64,000 nucleotides of DNA from Rapana venosa (Eukaryota; Mollusca; Gastropoda; Neogastropoda; Muricidae). A program made the translations under genes and the position numbers. The notes under the pieces were generated by a model. The model did no database searches. It was not told the origin of the DNA and saw nothing but the letters and a program-made list of their open reading frames with translations. The stretch spans positions 70,590,926 to 70,654,925 of the forward strand of contig CM054141.1 in NCBI GenBank assembly GCA_028751875.1, in the 5' to 3' direction. Of the stretch, positions 24,431 to 35,765 are shown piece after piece (the first letter of the stretch is position 1; each line of letters begins with the position of its first letter).

Positions 24431-25147
24431 CCATTTTGTACTGAAGTGGAAGGCATATATTGCTTCCTTTTTTTTTTTAAAATATGTTTTAAATATCCAA
24501 GTTTGTATTCTGACCATATTTTTAAAGTATTATAGGCAAGACTTGTCACTTTTTCATTTGTCACTTTTGCATTACAACTTGAAAAAACTTTCCCTATGAG
24601 TGTCTGTTTTTAATCTCTCCCTTTTTATGGTATTGAATAGCCTTTTATTGTTTTTAATTGATAACATGTTAACAAAAAAAAATTTTGACCTCCGAAGCAA
24701 TATGACTGATAATTTTGTGGAGCATCACATATTATTCTGACAGTCTTGTGTTATCATTATGAGACTAAGACTAGAGTGGTTAATTCACATTTTGAAAATG
24801 ATACCACCCATCAGGGGAGATTGTTTCCCCTTCATTTCTGGTGGTGCGTCATTTTCGTGTAACAGATGTGTCTGTGCTGGGCTGTGGGCAGCTAACTGTA
24901 ACAACAAACACTGAAAAGGGGCAATACCAACGGGGGAGACCTGCATTACACGGCCTCTGCTCGGTGTGTGTTTGCAAGCCATGACTCAGTATCAGAGTAT
25001 GTCAATGACCAACATCAGTTTTGGATAACTTTCTGTTCTGATTTGTTACAAACGACAACAACAGGATTGTCTGTTGAAACAAATTGTTGCTGTGTGGCTG
25101 GCGTCCTCAGCACGGCCTGGTTTTTTTGGCCTCAAGGAATGAAATAA

Positions 25148-25835
25148 TTACGGTTTTTTGCATTTAATGGTGTGTTGGGTTTTTTGTTAAAGATTGACGT
25201 GTTGGATGTTAGAAGGGATTGGATGGTGTTGATCTTGAGGCGAATGTTATTACAGTTGCTGAAATCAATGTGCTGGCCCTGAATTGGCCTTCATGATCAG
25301 AGGGGCTCTAAACAGCTGAAAATGAAATGAATTTGGCATTGGTCAGTACTCACCCTCTATGTGTTAGGAAGCTCTAGTGACTACAGCCATCAGTGATTCT
25401 GTTTTGTTAACTGTATTGAAGATACACATGTGTGGGTAACAAGGTGCGCATATGTGCGTATGTGCATGTGCACTCATGCCTAGACAAACTAACAGACTAC
25501 CCAATCAAGACAAGATTACAAGACCTAGTTTCAAAGTTTGTGGCACAAGTGGGTCATTATGTACATAAATACATTTGCCCCAATAATGGCAACAGCTTTT
25601 TCACAAATTAAAGGTAACCTGAAACAGAAACCAATTTGATGACATATATGATACATAGAAGCTGGTTGATCTTGCCAATTTAAGCCAGACTGTTTTGTAC
25701 GATGAATCCATGGTGCAGGATCTGGGAAGAGTTGGCCGTTGGCTGCAGAGTCATCGTCGATGGTGGTGGGGAGGAGAGAGCCAGGGGGCGGGCAAGTGAA
25801 GGGGGCTGCCGACAAAAAGACGTGCGCAAGACAAA
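25148..25835. other. 5' flank of gene 1, contig B copy
   Basis: Colinear with 1-692. Together with 21,584-25,147 this is the only place where sequence further upstream of gene 1 can be seen. Confidence 0.6.
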
Positions 25836-25938
25836 ATGCCTCACGCACCCGCCACCTGCAGAGCAGGCGGAATGGCCGCTGCCACATCAACAAAAAACTG
25901 CTGGCCTATCAAAGGGTTCTACTTTTGTTTCCGGGCAG
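25836..25938 (+). CDS. mfsd6-like: MFSD6-like transporter exon 1, contig B copy
   Basis: Same exon as 693-796, with ATG at 25,836 and donor CAG|GTAGGT at 25,939. The length of 103 nt is the expected 34 codons plus one base, but compensating indels occur inside it (GGCC for GCC near 25,903; TCTGTTTCC altered to TTTGTTTCC). It encodes a short basic N terminus and the first residues of TM1. Confidence 0.62.
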
Positions 25939-26016
25939 GTAGGTCGTAGTATAGAACTTTCTAAGGAGTTGCACATTTCATCCTGTTTGCTCCTGGGGTG
26001 CAGACTATACACTGTG

Positions 26017-26116
26017 GTGTGTGTGTGTGTGTGTGAGTGTGAGTGTGTGTGTATGTGTGTGTGTATGTGTGTGTGGTATGTGTGTGTGTGTGTGGTGCGT
26101 GAGTGTGTGTGTCAGT
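26017..26116. repeat. (GT)n microsatellite in intron 1, contig B
   Basis: Imperfect GT run, counterpart of 876-972. Confidence 0.9.
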
Positions 26117-26261
26117 GTACTGTGGTAAGTTTGTTTTTGTTGATTCATGGATGAGTAGACTGGGCATGTTTTTTCAGCTATTACCAGAATGGAAAACACT
26201 TCATCCTGTAGTCCTGTGGCTCCCATAGTCACACAGGATAAGCTACCTCCTTTGTCATGCA

Positions 26262-26960
26262 CTGTGCTGCATAGCAAAAAGAAAGGCCAGTCCTTGGTCG
26301 TGGCATTTGTGCTGCCATAGCAACAAGAAAGGCCAGTCCTTGGTCGTGCCTGTGCTGCTATAGCAACAAGAAAGGCCAGTCCTTGGTCGTGCACTGTGCT
26401 GCCATAGCAACAAGAAAGGCCAGTCCTTGGTCGTGCACTGTGCTGCCATAGCAACAAGAAAGGCCAGTCCTTGGTCGTGCACTGTGCTGCCATAGCAAAA
26501 AGAAAGGCCAGTCCTTGGTCGTGCACTGTGCTGCCATAGCAAAAAGAAAGGCCAGTCCTTGGTCGTGCACTGTGCTGCCATAGAAAACAAGAAAGGCCAG
26601 TCCTTGGTCGTGCACTGTGCTGCCATAGCAACAAGAAAGGCCAGTCCTTGGTCGTGCACTGTGCACTGTGCTTGCCATAGCAACAAAAAAGGGCCAGTCC
26701 TTGGTCTGCACTGTGCACTGTGCTGCCATAGCAACAAGAAAGGCCAGTCCTTGGTCGTGCACTGTGCTGCCATAGCAACAAGAAAGGCCAGTCCTTGGTC
26801 GTGCACTGTGCACTGTGCTGCCATAGCAACAAGAAAGGCCATCCTTGGTCGTGCACTGTGCACTGTGCTGTCATAGCAACAAGAAAGGCCTCCTTGGTCG
26901 TGCACTGTGCTGCCATAGCAACAAGAAAGGCCAGTCCTTGGTCGTGCACTGTGCTGCCTT
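26262..26960. repeat. 44-bp minisatellite, 15 units, intron 1, contig B
   Basis: Same unit and same 15-unit order as 1,127-1,800. The extra CACTGTG occurs in the same units (10, 11, 13, 14), CTATAG in unit 3 and GTCATAG in unit 14. The last partial unit runs into GCTGCCTTAACTATCTGC. Confidence 0.95.
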
Positions 26961-28110
26961 AACTATCTGCTCCTATGGAGGACCTGACAGAGAGATTAAG
27001 TACTACATTATGCCTTTGTTTCTGAAAATAGAAATGGCATTTCTGAAAAACAAAGAAAAAAGTACAGATGGCAAGGTGGAGAAGAATTTGTAAGTCGAGT
27101 GTCATCAGTGTATATGGAAGTGGTGGCTTGTGTGCAGCGTAATTTTTTCTATTTACCAGTCGGTCAGTTTAATTATTTTCTTTTATGGATTGGTAAGTAG
27201 ATCTGATGTACTGCAGAATGTCAGGAAATTGAAGAAATTTCTTCCCTTTTTTTGTATAGAAATGTTGGTGTGTTCTGATTTGATTTTGAAAAAAGAAGTA
27301 TCTGTTTGATTTCATTTCTGAATGTCATTGGAAGAACACTACATAATGTGATAGACATAATGTTCAATATGAAAAAATACCACACCACACCACATCACCA
27401 CACCACACCACCATACCACATCATACTACACCACACAAGGCTGTACAACACAGTGCTCATTATCTCTTCAATGCAGGCAAGTACAGCTGTTATTTTTAAT
27501 TAAAGGAAAGTGCACAGTTATTCAGACAGAGGTAGCATATCTATGTGTGTCAAGTCACGTACTAAAACAGAAGGTTATGAGTTAGTGGTGCTGTTAACAC
27601 TTTGTTCTTATTACCATACCCAAACACAGCACACTTTTTATGCTAATCTTGTCCCAAGAAAGCTGTGATTTCTAACCTGTCAACCTTAATTAAGATAGAC
27701 TGCCCTGGGTTGTTTATATAAATATAGGTGCATGTACACATTTGTGTGTAGTTGCATGATATGTGTGTGGGCAAAAATGATGATTATAATTGTCATTATT
27801 TTTATTATCATTATTTTTATCATCATCATCATCATCATGGCATTGTCAGGAAACACTTTTTTTCATCTAAGACCACAGACACACTAGCCAAATTTTCTCA
27901 AAAATCCTTTTTTTTTTTTAGTGTTCTGGGATTTGGGCATTTTCTGAAACTTTAATGTCAACTTTTAAGCAATAACATTTTTTGAGTCAAGAAATCTTAT
28001 CATTTTCATGAACATGGGTTATTTCGCTGTGTTTCAATTGTATAACCTTTTGTTATGTTTCGTTGTGTGTCAATACATTTCGGGCTTTCTGTGTGAGTGT
28101 TTGTGTTCAG
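26961..28110. other. Remainder of intron 1, contig B
   Basis: Cleaner version of 1,801-2,911. It has a CCACA microsatellite at 27,378-27,437 and a TCA run near 27,820-27,838. It ends in the acceptor TTTGTGTTCAG at 28,110. No coding signal was seen. Confidence 0.65.
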
Positions 28111-29270
28111 CGGGGGTTCTCTGTTCCCTTTCATTCCCTCTACATGAAGCGGGGGGGCATGACCTCCAGTGAGCGGGCGCCTGTACGGCTGCACCCCCTT
28201 CTTTTGGTTTCATTCCCCCTTATGTCCCTTGGCTGCCCGGGGCGCAGACAAAAGAAGCTCTGATTATCAGTACCTTGCTCTCAGGGATTTTTAGGCTATC
28301 TTCCCCCCCTTCCCGGCGAGAGTGTTCCCCCTCGTTTACCGTACCACCACTAGATTGCAATTTTGATCCTATTTAGGGACGCATTTCTTCATCATGGAGG
28401 AAATGGGATCATTCAAGTTGTCAGGGCCCGTCTGGTTTGCCGACATCATGCTGAACAAACGCGGGGAAAACATGACAAAATCTTGACTGAAAAGTGCATG
28501 TACAGAATAAGGATTTTTTCGAAAGGGTGTGGATGTGTGTTTCCCCACCCTTTTTGGAAGTTTGAGAAGCTTTGTAAGGGGACGTTGATTATGCTCCCCG
28601 CAGTTTTGAGGTGGTGAACATTTTCACGGCTGAAAAATGAGGTTGTCATGCGGGAGGCCATCACCCTGCATGCAGGGACTACGCCCTAAAGTCCGTCACC
28701 ACAGAGACAGCACTTCGGGCGCTGTTGTGTGCGAGGAGGTCCCTTTGACGTCAAGACCCCAGAACCCCCCCCCAGCTGTGCTTAGCAAGACCGGAGTACG
28801 ATCACCTTTGGCTGGCTTTTCCTGGTCTCCTGCGGGCCCAAACCCCTGGCCTTTGCCCCCGGGTCTTTCCCTGGCTGATCCCGCCCCCTTTCGAACTTGG
28901 GAAAAAGCACCAAAGTACGGGGAGCAGCGCTGGGGGCACGGTGGGCTTTCCCATTTTTCCCATCACCTCCCCCCTTCAATCATGTATGTCTTTCCCAAAG
29001 CAGGGCACCACCTTTGACACGACCGTGCCCTTTACATTTTCGGGCCCTGTGCGCCGTGGCGGCCGGATCGCGTACTTCAGGACTGTCCCCAACAAAAGGC
29101 GGCAACGTTACAACTTCCTGGCCCTGCTGTCCATGCCTCAGTGCTGGTGTTCCTGCGGTGGTCCTCTTCTTCGGCGGGCCACGGGCAACATCGAGAGCTT
29201 CTTTTTGGTACCCTCGACCTGGGGGCCAGCACCGTCGTTTTGGCCTCTCCTCTATGAACTGTCTTTTGAG
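28111..29270 (+). CDS. mfsd6-like: MFSD6-like transporter exon 2, main transmembrane exon, contig B copy
   Basis: The most readable copy of the large exon; 1,160 nt equals two bases plus 386 codons. Joined to exon 1 and allowing for single-base errors, it reads LFPFIPLYMKRVGMTSSE (TM1-2), GALADRLGAQKKLLIIS (the MFS TM2-3 loop with ADR), then a long extracellular loop with HFFIMEE and NMTK (possible N-glycosylation). It continues with DSTFGWLFLV, then SLADA, and LGKNTKYGEQRLWGTVGFAI, the family hallmark of a conserved Asp followed by YG-x-QR-x-WG-x-VG. The last part reads SFLFGYLDDLGASTVVFG. Stops in the raw frame arise from indels located differently in copy A. The donor is GAG|GTCAGG at 29,271. 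Substrate unknown; the family is membrane-bound. Confidence 0.75.
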
Positions 29271-30149
29271 GTCAGGGACTTCTCCCTCCCCTCTAGTATC
29301 TTTTTCCCTTTTTTTTTTTTGGGTTAAACCCCCGGGGTTTACCAATGTGAGATTTGTGCATGAACTTTTTTTGCCCATATAAAAGTACCACATTGACTTT
29401 AGGACCCATTTCTTTAATCATGGTTTCCGGGATAAAAAACAATGTCATGAATGGGCGTTGAATTACTCCAGAACTCCTGAATCGAATGTGACTACCCGCT
29501 GGTGGACAAAAACAAATTTTGATAGCAAAAATTCCCTTTGGGTGAACTTAAACCCGGTTTGAGGATCACTTTTTTTGTTTTTTAAAACCCTCTCAAACAT
29601 TTGGTCCCATAAACCCCCCAAAAATGTATTTTTTCAAAAATGAATTGTATGCCAAGCTTGAAAAATCTTAACACTACCCTTGTTAAGGGAAAGAACCCCT
29701 CTTTCCCCTAATGTGACTGTACGTTAAAAAGCAACGTAAATCAGAAGGGGAAGGAAAGGGAGGGTTGTAGAGGGTTTGGGTTTTCCCCTATTCCAGAAAC
29801 CTGTAGGGAAAAGGTTAACCCAAAACTTTCTCTTTTGTCATTAATGATGTTTTTATTTTTAAGTTAATTATACAGAAATGTTTCAGAAAAAAAAAGCAAG
29901 GGCAACTTGATGTTTAACGTTGATCATTTTTGTTCCCCCTCTTTTTCCCACCCTTGTGAACGCCGGGGCCCCGCTGTTCCCAAAACCGCTCATTTGATCT
30001 CTCCACCTCGTGATCTAGGGGGATGTTCCAGGGGCAGACGTCCACAGGGGTGATCAATGGGGAATCTTTTGGGAACTCCAGCCACAGTCCATTCCGGGAT
30101 GGCTGAATCATTCATATGATATGGTATCACATCACCCCGCTTTAAGTCA
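29271..30149. other. Intron 2, first part, contig B
   Basis: Non-coding and colinear with 4,070-4,965. No feature was recognised. Confidence 0.5.
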
Positions 30150-30510
30150 CGGCTGAGTTCTCTGTGTGAAATTCATCTGCTGTCCCTGGGGAGAGCGTGT
30201 CGCCACAAAAGCTGTGCCACCCATTATTTTTTTGTCCTTTCCCGTCTGCAACGTGTTTGTTTCCCTTCAGAGGGCTTTTTTTTACGAATTTTGCCGGACA
30301 ACTTTGTTGCCCTGTGTTTCTTTAAAACGAAAAATTTTATGTGTACACAGGGATCCGATTTATCGTCTATCCAAAAGGGTAGCACCCAGAAAATTCATTG
30401 TCGATTGGATGGGGGAAAAAATTTTGGCCCAAATGGGGAGAACCCGCACACTCTTTTGTCCTGGGCTGTTTGGTTTAGGGGGTGCGTTTTCCCCTTAAAC
30501 AAACGATCCA
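30150..30510 (-). mobile_element. tRNA-derived SINE-like element, contig B copy
   Basis: Same insertion as 4,970-5,325, with GGAGAGCGTGTCGCCACAAA, CCACCCATT, TTTATCGTCTATCC and a damaged tRNA-like head near 30,430-30,510 (GGGGAGAACCCGCAC in place of GGTCGAACCC). Reverse orientation relative to gene 1. Confidence 0.55.
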
Positions 30511-30679
30511 CTTCCCCTTTTCTACTCTTCAGTGGTTTTTGCATGTTCGGGAGCATAGTGAAAAGGGGGGGGGGATTTTTTTCCATTTCTGGGTCAACTT
30601 AAGCACCACCACCCCCCAGTGCCTTAATACCCCGTGCGTATAATGCTGCAGAAAAAAAAAACTGATGTTAAAGATAAAT

Positions 30680-30944
30680 AATAATAAAATAATAATGGAA
30701 TTTTTAAAGGCTATATCTTGCAACAAAAAAAATCAAAGCGCTTCATTGGGTTTTCCTTCATGTCGTGTTTGGTGGGTTTGAAAGCATAATAATAATAATA
30801 ATGGGAAATTTTTAATAGCGCTATATCAGCAAAGTCAAATCAAAGCTGCACTTGGATCTGGGGGGATGGGGCCACAGAATACCTTGCCAAGAAACTGGCC
30901 TAAAAGTATGCAAAGTGTCCCAATTACTTTACAGGTTGAGGAGA
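30680..30944. repeat. Dispersed GCGCTATATC-type repeat, two partial copies, contig B
   Basis: Counterpart of 5,485-5,744. AATAATAAT followed by GGCTATATCTTGCAA, then TAGCGCTATATCAGCAAAGTC. Confidence 0.6.
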
Positions 30945-31245
30945 AGAAAGAAGGAAGAAAAGAAAGAAAGGCAAAGAGAATAGAAAAAAAAGAAAAAGGG
31001 AGGGAAGAAAAAGAAGGAGGGGAAGAAAGAAAGAAGATAAAAGGGGAGAATGGAAGAAAGAAAAAAAGAGGATGAAAGAAAAGGGGAAGAGAAAAGAAAA
31101 GAAGAGGGAGAGGGGAAAAAGAGAAGGAGAAACATAGAAATTTTAAAGAAAAGAAGAGGAAAAAAGGAAAAACGAAAAAAAAAGGAAAAAGAGAAAAGGG
31201 AAAAAAAAGAAAAACAAAAAAAATAGAAAAAAGGGCAAAGATGCA
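30945..31245. repeat. Polypurine tract, contig B
   Basis: Counterpart of 5,745-6,064. About 300 bp, almost all A and G on the plus strand, ending 36 bp before exon 3. Confidence 0.9.
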
Positions 31246-31280
31246 TATAAATTTTTAATTTTTTTTAATAGTTCTTTGGG

Positions 31281-31480
31281 GTACCTCTTGTTTTTCCCCT
31301 GATATCTTTTGTGGGGCTTTCCTGCCTGTCCGGCCCCCTTTTGTAATTTGGGGATGTGGGCATCCCTTCCTACCCCCCTTTTGGGGTTCCATGAGGCTGA
31401 CTCCCTTTTTTCTTCGCCCCTCCCCCTACCCCCAATGCCCCGCCCCATTCCCCCCTGGGGGTTTTTTCCCTTTCTGTTGT
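31281..31480 (+). CDS. mfsd6-like: MFSD6-like transporter exon 3, contig B copy (strongly damaged)
   Basis: Placed by alignment with 6,115-6,358. It opens with GTACCTCTTGTTTTTCCCCTG (A has GTACCTCCCGCTGTTTTTTT), followed by GGGGCTTTCCTGCCTGTCC, then only composition-level similarity. The signature motifs cannot be read here. The end is approximate. Confidence 0.35.
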
Positions 31481-31739
31481 AATATGTTTTTGTTTTTGGG
31501 GGTTTTTTTTGATTCGGGTCCTTTTTTGTATTAATTTAATATTTAGTTGTTTGAGTTATGTTTGTGTTTCCCTTTTTTTTTATTTTTTATCTTGGGTTAT
31601 TTTCCTTGGGTTTTTTCCCCTTTTAAAAAATTTTATTTTTATCTTTTTTTTATTTGTTCTCGCCCTTTTTCCCCCTTTTTTTGAAAAAATTATGAAAATT
31701 TTGGTTCCCCGTATTTGATATTTAAGTTTTTTTTTGCGT

Positions 31740-32440
31740 GTTGGGGTTTGACAGGGAAACCAAAAATAGCAAAAAATTTTGTCTCAGAAAACAAAAAAAA
31801 AAACACCCCAAAAATGCTGTGTTTTCATTTATAAAAAAAAATCAACATTGGTATGACTCAGACAAAGCATTTTTTTGGCCTTTTTTTAAGACACTCTAAG
31901 ACAGTTTTGTACCCCCAGATTTAAAGTTTGGTTTTTTGTGCTAGTGACCAAGGAAGATAAAAAATAGCCAAATTTAAACCAGAATCTTTAAATAAAAAAA
32001 AAATTTTTTTTACAAAAGAATGGAAGTTTTTCAAATTAATCCCTTATAAAAGTAATATTTTGGGGGTTTTGGGACAGGGGAAAAAACCCCTTTTGGTTGT
32101 GACGGGAAAACCCAAAACCCCTTAAAAAATAACAAATATGGAAGTGTAGAAAATTTAAACATATTTTTAAACAAAACACCCCAACAAAATTTGGAAAAAG
32201 CATTCTTTTAACTTATTCTTATGATTTTTCATTTTATCTGATAATTTTTTGGTTGTAAATCGGCCCGTTTGGTTGTGACAGGAAACCCACCCCCCCCAAA
32301 AGCAAAAAATCATAAAAGTTAGCAATTTAAGTAAATTTTGAAAAAAACACATCATCTCAAATGAGAAACAAGCATTCTTGTAACTTTTTTTACTTTGATT
32401 TATTTTTTTAAGACTTAGGTGCATGATATTATATCAATAA
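31740..32440. repeat. Degenerate ~170-bp tandem repeat in B-only intron
   Basis: Recurring landmarks are GGTTGTGAC(G/A)GGAAA at 32,095 and 32,271 with related forms near 31,745 and 31,945, and AAGCATTCTT(T/G)TAACTT at about 32,202 and 32,369. Spacings of roughly 160-200 bp suggest about four diverged units. Confidence 0.4.
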
Positions 32441-33224
32441 AATTTCTACATTTGATTATCTGCTGGATGATTTAAAAATAAAATCAACACAGCAAAAGCC
32501 AGTTTCTTCATTGCCTACGCACCCTTCAAAATTTTAAATAAAAAAAATATGGTCATGAGTGCATAGTGTTTTATATCAAGTCAAATGCATTTTTAAAAAA
32601 GAAAAAAAAAAACAATAAAATCTTTTTCATTTTGGTTTTTTTATAGTAAAACCAAAATTATTTGTCGATCAAACTTTGTTTTGATTGTAATTTGATTACA
32701 AATCATCATCTTTCTGTGTTGTTGGGGTTTCTTCCCTTTAAATTTTAAAACACTTTAAATAACAATAATCTAAGGTTATTTTTTTTCATTTCTTTTTTTC
32801 AGGAAAAAATTTAATTCTTTTTTTTTAGGCAAATAAAACCTTCAAGCACTCTCAGCATTTGTGGTGTTTTTTTTTTTCCTCCCTGCAGCTGTTTTTTTTC
32901 CCACATTAAATGACTACATAATTTAAACGTTTTAGGCTGTTAAATTTCTCTCTCTCTCTCCTTTTCTCTTTTCTCTCCTCTCTTTTCCCCTCCTCCCCTT
33001 TCCTCCTTTTTTTTTCCCCCTCTCTCCTCACACACACACACAAACCAAAACATGATTTGATTTTTTTAAAAACATTTGAAAAAAATGTTGTTCAAAATCA
33101 CATGCATCCTATGTTATGGGCACCCTGCCCCCTTTATTTTATTAAGACCCCCCTGGAAAGATCTACTTTCAGAACCTCTTCTTTGTAACTGTACCCCCCC
33201 CCATTAGACTTCTCCTTTATAAAA

Positions 33225-33470
33225 AAATTTTTGTGTGTGTGTTGGTGTGTGGTGTGTGTGTGTGTGGAGAGAAGAGAGAGAGGGAGAGAGAGAAGAAGAG
33301 AAGAAGAGAGGGGAGAGCAAAATAATTATATTATGTAAATTTTTTTGTGTGTGAGTGTTGTGTGTGTGTGGTTTTTTGGGGTACAAACGCATGAGAGAGA
33401 GAGGGGGTGGGGGGGTTTTGGGGGTTTTATGGTGTGGTGAATGTGGATGTGGACGTTGTGTGTGTGTGTC
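33225..33470. repeat. Compound TG / GA microsatellite in B-only intron
   Basis: TGTGTGTG runs flank GAGAGA runs and a poly-G run. The minus-strand His/Pro/Ser open frame across it is an artefact. Confidence 0.85.
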
Positions 33471-35582
33471 ACCCAAATAAAATTTTTAAGGTGAATGCTT
33501 ATTCTGCGAATATTGTCTAACCAATTTCAAAATGTGTGTTCATGCTTTTTATGTCAATGTGAATTTTTGTCTTTGTGTATTTGTTTTGTTATTAACCTTG
33601 TCTTGCCTTTTAAAGTGAATTTTTCCAAAAGTTGACAAGGAAAAAGGAAACGAACTAAAACAAACAAAAAGCCCTCCCATGATGTGGGTTTTTCAAATGT
33701 CAGGACTTTTAAAGTTTTAGGAGTTTTAAAAATGTTAGGTTAGGACTCCAGATTGTATCCATCTCTCAAAAAGACATAATTTAATCGGAAAAAAACGTCA
33801 TTGTTTTATTCATTTTAAGCCTCGGAAAATAAGTGGAGAAAACGAGGACTGTTTTTTGGCTGACCAGGATCGCAGGCCTGTATCGGCGCAGTTTGTAGCA
33901 AAAAATTAACGTCACTGCGGAGTTTAGCGTGCGTTTACGGTTTATCTTACAATTAACAACGATTTTGGAGACAAACACTTCCTGAAATCAACACAGAAAA
34001 ACTGTTTCGGAGGGAAAAGGGGCGATTTATTACAGTAGATCAAGTCGTGACAAAACCTAACCGTTTCCTGTCCGACAAACGAGCTAAACGTTTTTTCGGC
34101 CCAAATTTCAAAGGCGAGATAACCACGAACAAAAATTTCTGCGGTTTATATTTTCAAAAAAATAACCCGGCATCCATAAAAGAATCAATAACGAAGAGGA
34201 AAACGGAGACTAATTTTACGTATCTTCAATCTAGGCCGGGACGAAACAAGTATCTTGGTTTCGTTCACAACCAAAGGGTTAATACATGAGTTTACAGACA
34301 AACGAAAATATTCCCTAAAAAAAAATTCAAAAAAATGAAAATAATCCTTCTGTCGCTAAATTTTTCGAAATAAAAAAACGAAAAGATTATAAAAGAAAGG
34401 AAAAATAAAAATTTAAAAGAAAGTTGCGTTGTAGAAAAACCGTACATTTTGTTTAAAGTCCTAACCGTAACGCCGCACAACAAAAAATGGGTTATTTAAT
34501 ATTTTGTGCAAAAAATTTTTCTTGCACTAACAACATTTCCAAAAATTTCAGTAGATGGCTTTTTTTTCTTTTGATAAGAATGGGTCATTATCAAACGATC
34601 AGTAAAAGTCCCCAGCAACAAGCCAAATGTTTACAAGAAAAGAGAACCTGACAAAAACAAGCAAATTTTGTTTTTAAAAAAGTTTTCGATTATTAAACCT
34701 GGTTTTCAAAAGAAAATCTTTGAAAAGAAAATATTTCCCTTTTCCTTCGATAAAAAAGCGACAGAAGTGAGTAAAGCTCTTTATCAAATGCTGCCGTGTT
34801 TAGCGGTCGGTCGGACTGGAAATTTTGGGAAAAAGACAAAGACCGGCACACTTATCATCGCGATGTTCCTTTGGCGGGAAAAAATTCTGCCCGGATATTT
34901 TAGGTAAAGGGGAAGGCCCGCGTAAAAAACCGGGGTTTTAAGGAAAGGCCCAGTTTTTCACCAAATTTACGTCGGGGGGTTGTGACGTTTAAAAATGGAA
35001 ACCAGTTTATAATCTGGGTTTTAACCCTGAACGAGGGTAGGGGGCTTGTGATCAAAAACACGTTTTTTATACTGTTAACTGTTATTTTTCAGGGGTATAA
35101 GTGTTGAAATGATGTTTCTTTGGAGTGAAATTTTTAAAATTGGGGCCCCGACTTTGGAAAAAAAGGTCACGACCCAACGGGGATTTAATCCACCCTCATT
35201 TAATTTTTGATAAAAAAGGAAGATGTTTTGTTTGGGGTTTGGAAAACATTGGGGATTAATTTAATACAAATTGTGTTTAAATTTGCGTCTTTTAATCAGA
35301 AAAAACAATCGAATAAATGCCCCTCAGCACAAAACCGCCTTTTTGGGAAAGAGAATTTTGTAAAAGAAAATTTTAAATTTTTTTTAAAACAAGCACAATA
35401 TCATTAAACTTTTAAAATTTTTTTTTAATTCAAAATAACCATAACCGATTTTACTACAGTTCAAAAATAAAAACAGTCAAATGGTGATGTGTGAATGGCA
35501 CTAAAACCTCACTGTTTCTGAAATGACCACAACGTGTGTGTTTTTTGGGTGCTTGTGGTTAAACATGGACTTTTGTGTTCAG

Positions 35583-35765
35583 GCAAAGGCCTAGGCATCT
35601 GCTGACGGGTTCCTCTTCAAAGGGGGGGGGGAGCGTGGTCTTTCCGGGGTACCCCATCATGGGAGGGTGCTCTTTGCCTATATGCCTTGCTGACCCACCT
35701 GGTGTTCCGCTCTCACGGCCGACCCTCACCTGCACGACCACAGCAGCAGGCAGACGATAAATCAG
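35583..35765 (+). CDS. mfsd6-like: MFSD6-like transporter exon 4, contig B copy
   Basis: Exon of 183 nt with acceptor TTTTGTGTTCAG and donor ATCAG|GTGTGT, entering and leaving in phase 1 as required. It completes the exon 3 motif (HFGIG) as KGLGSLLTGFLFKRVGGAWS, then FRGYAIMGGCSL and LLTHLVFRSHGRPSPA, ending QQQADDKS. GKGLG-x-L-x-GFLF-x-R-x-G is the typical MFSD6-family TM11-12 loop. The hydrophobic stretch is TM12, and the Arg/Pro/Gln-rich end starts the cytoplasmic tail. Two or three single-base errors interrupt the frame near 35,595, 35,622 and 35,685. Confidence 0.72.

Larger units (their letters stand above)
21584..25147. other. Contig B left arm, upstream of gene 1
   Basis: The only 3.5 kb upstream of the gene 1 region in this window. 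Mostly AT-rich, non-coding sequence with CT/CA runs (22,930-23,010) and two dispersed repeats (listed separately). The minus-strand open frame 24,785-24,982 and the plus-strand frame 22,295-22,879 show no recognisable domain and no convincing splice context. I see no gene here. Confidence 0.55.
31481..35582. other. Intron 3, long form, contig B only
   Basis: About 4.1 kb where A and C have about 0.3 kb. It contains a degenerate tandem block (31,740-32,440), CT/TG/GA microsatellites (32,950-33,035 and 33,225-33,470), and a stretch at 33,780-34,500 with more CpG dinucleotides than the surroundings. No transposase, reverse transcriptase or terminal repeat was recognised. The origin is unresolved: an insertion allele, a deletion in A and C, or a misjoin. 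Confidence 0.55.

Noticed and set aside
24785..24982. 65-codon minus-strand frame upstream of gene 1
   Set aside because: No recognisable domain, no second copy in the window to test it, and length expected by chance.
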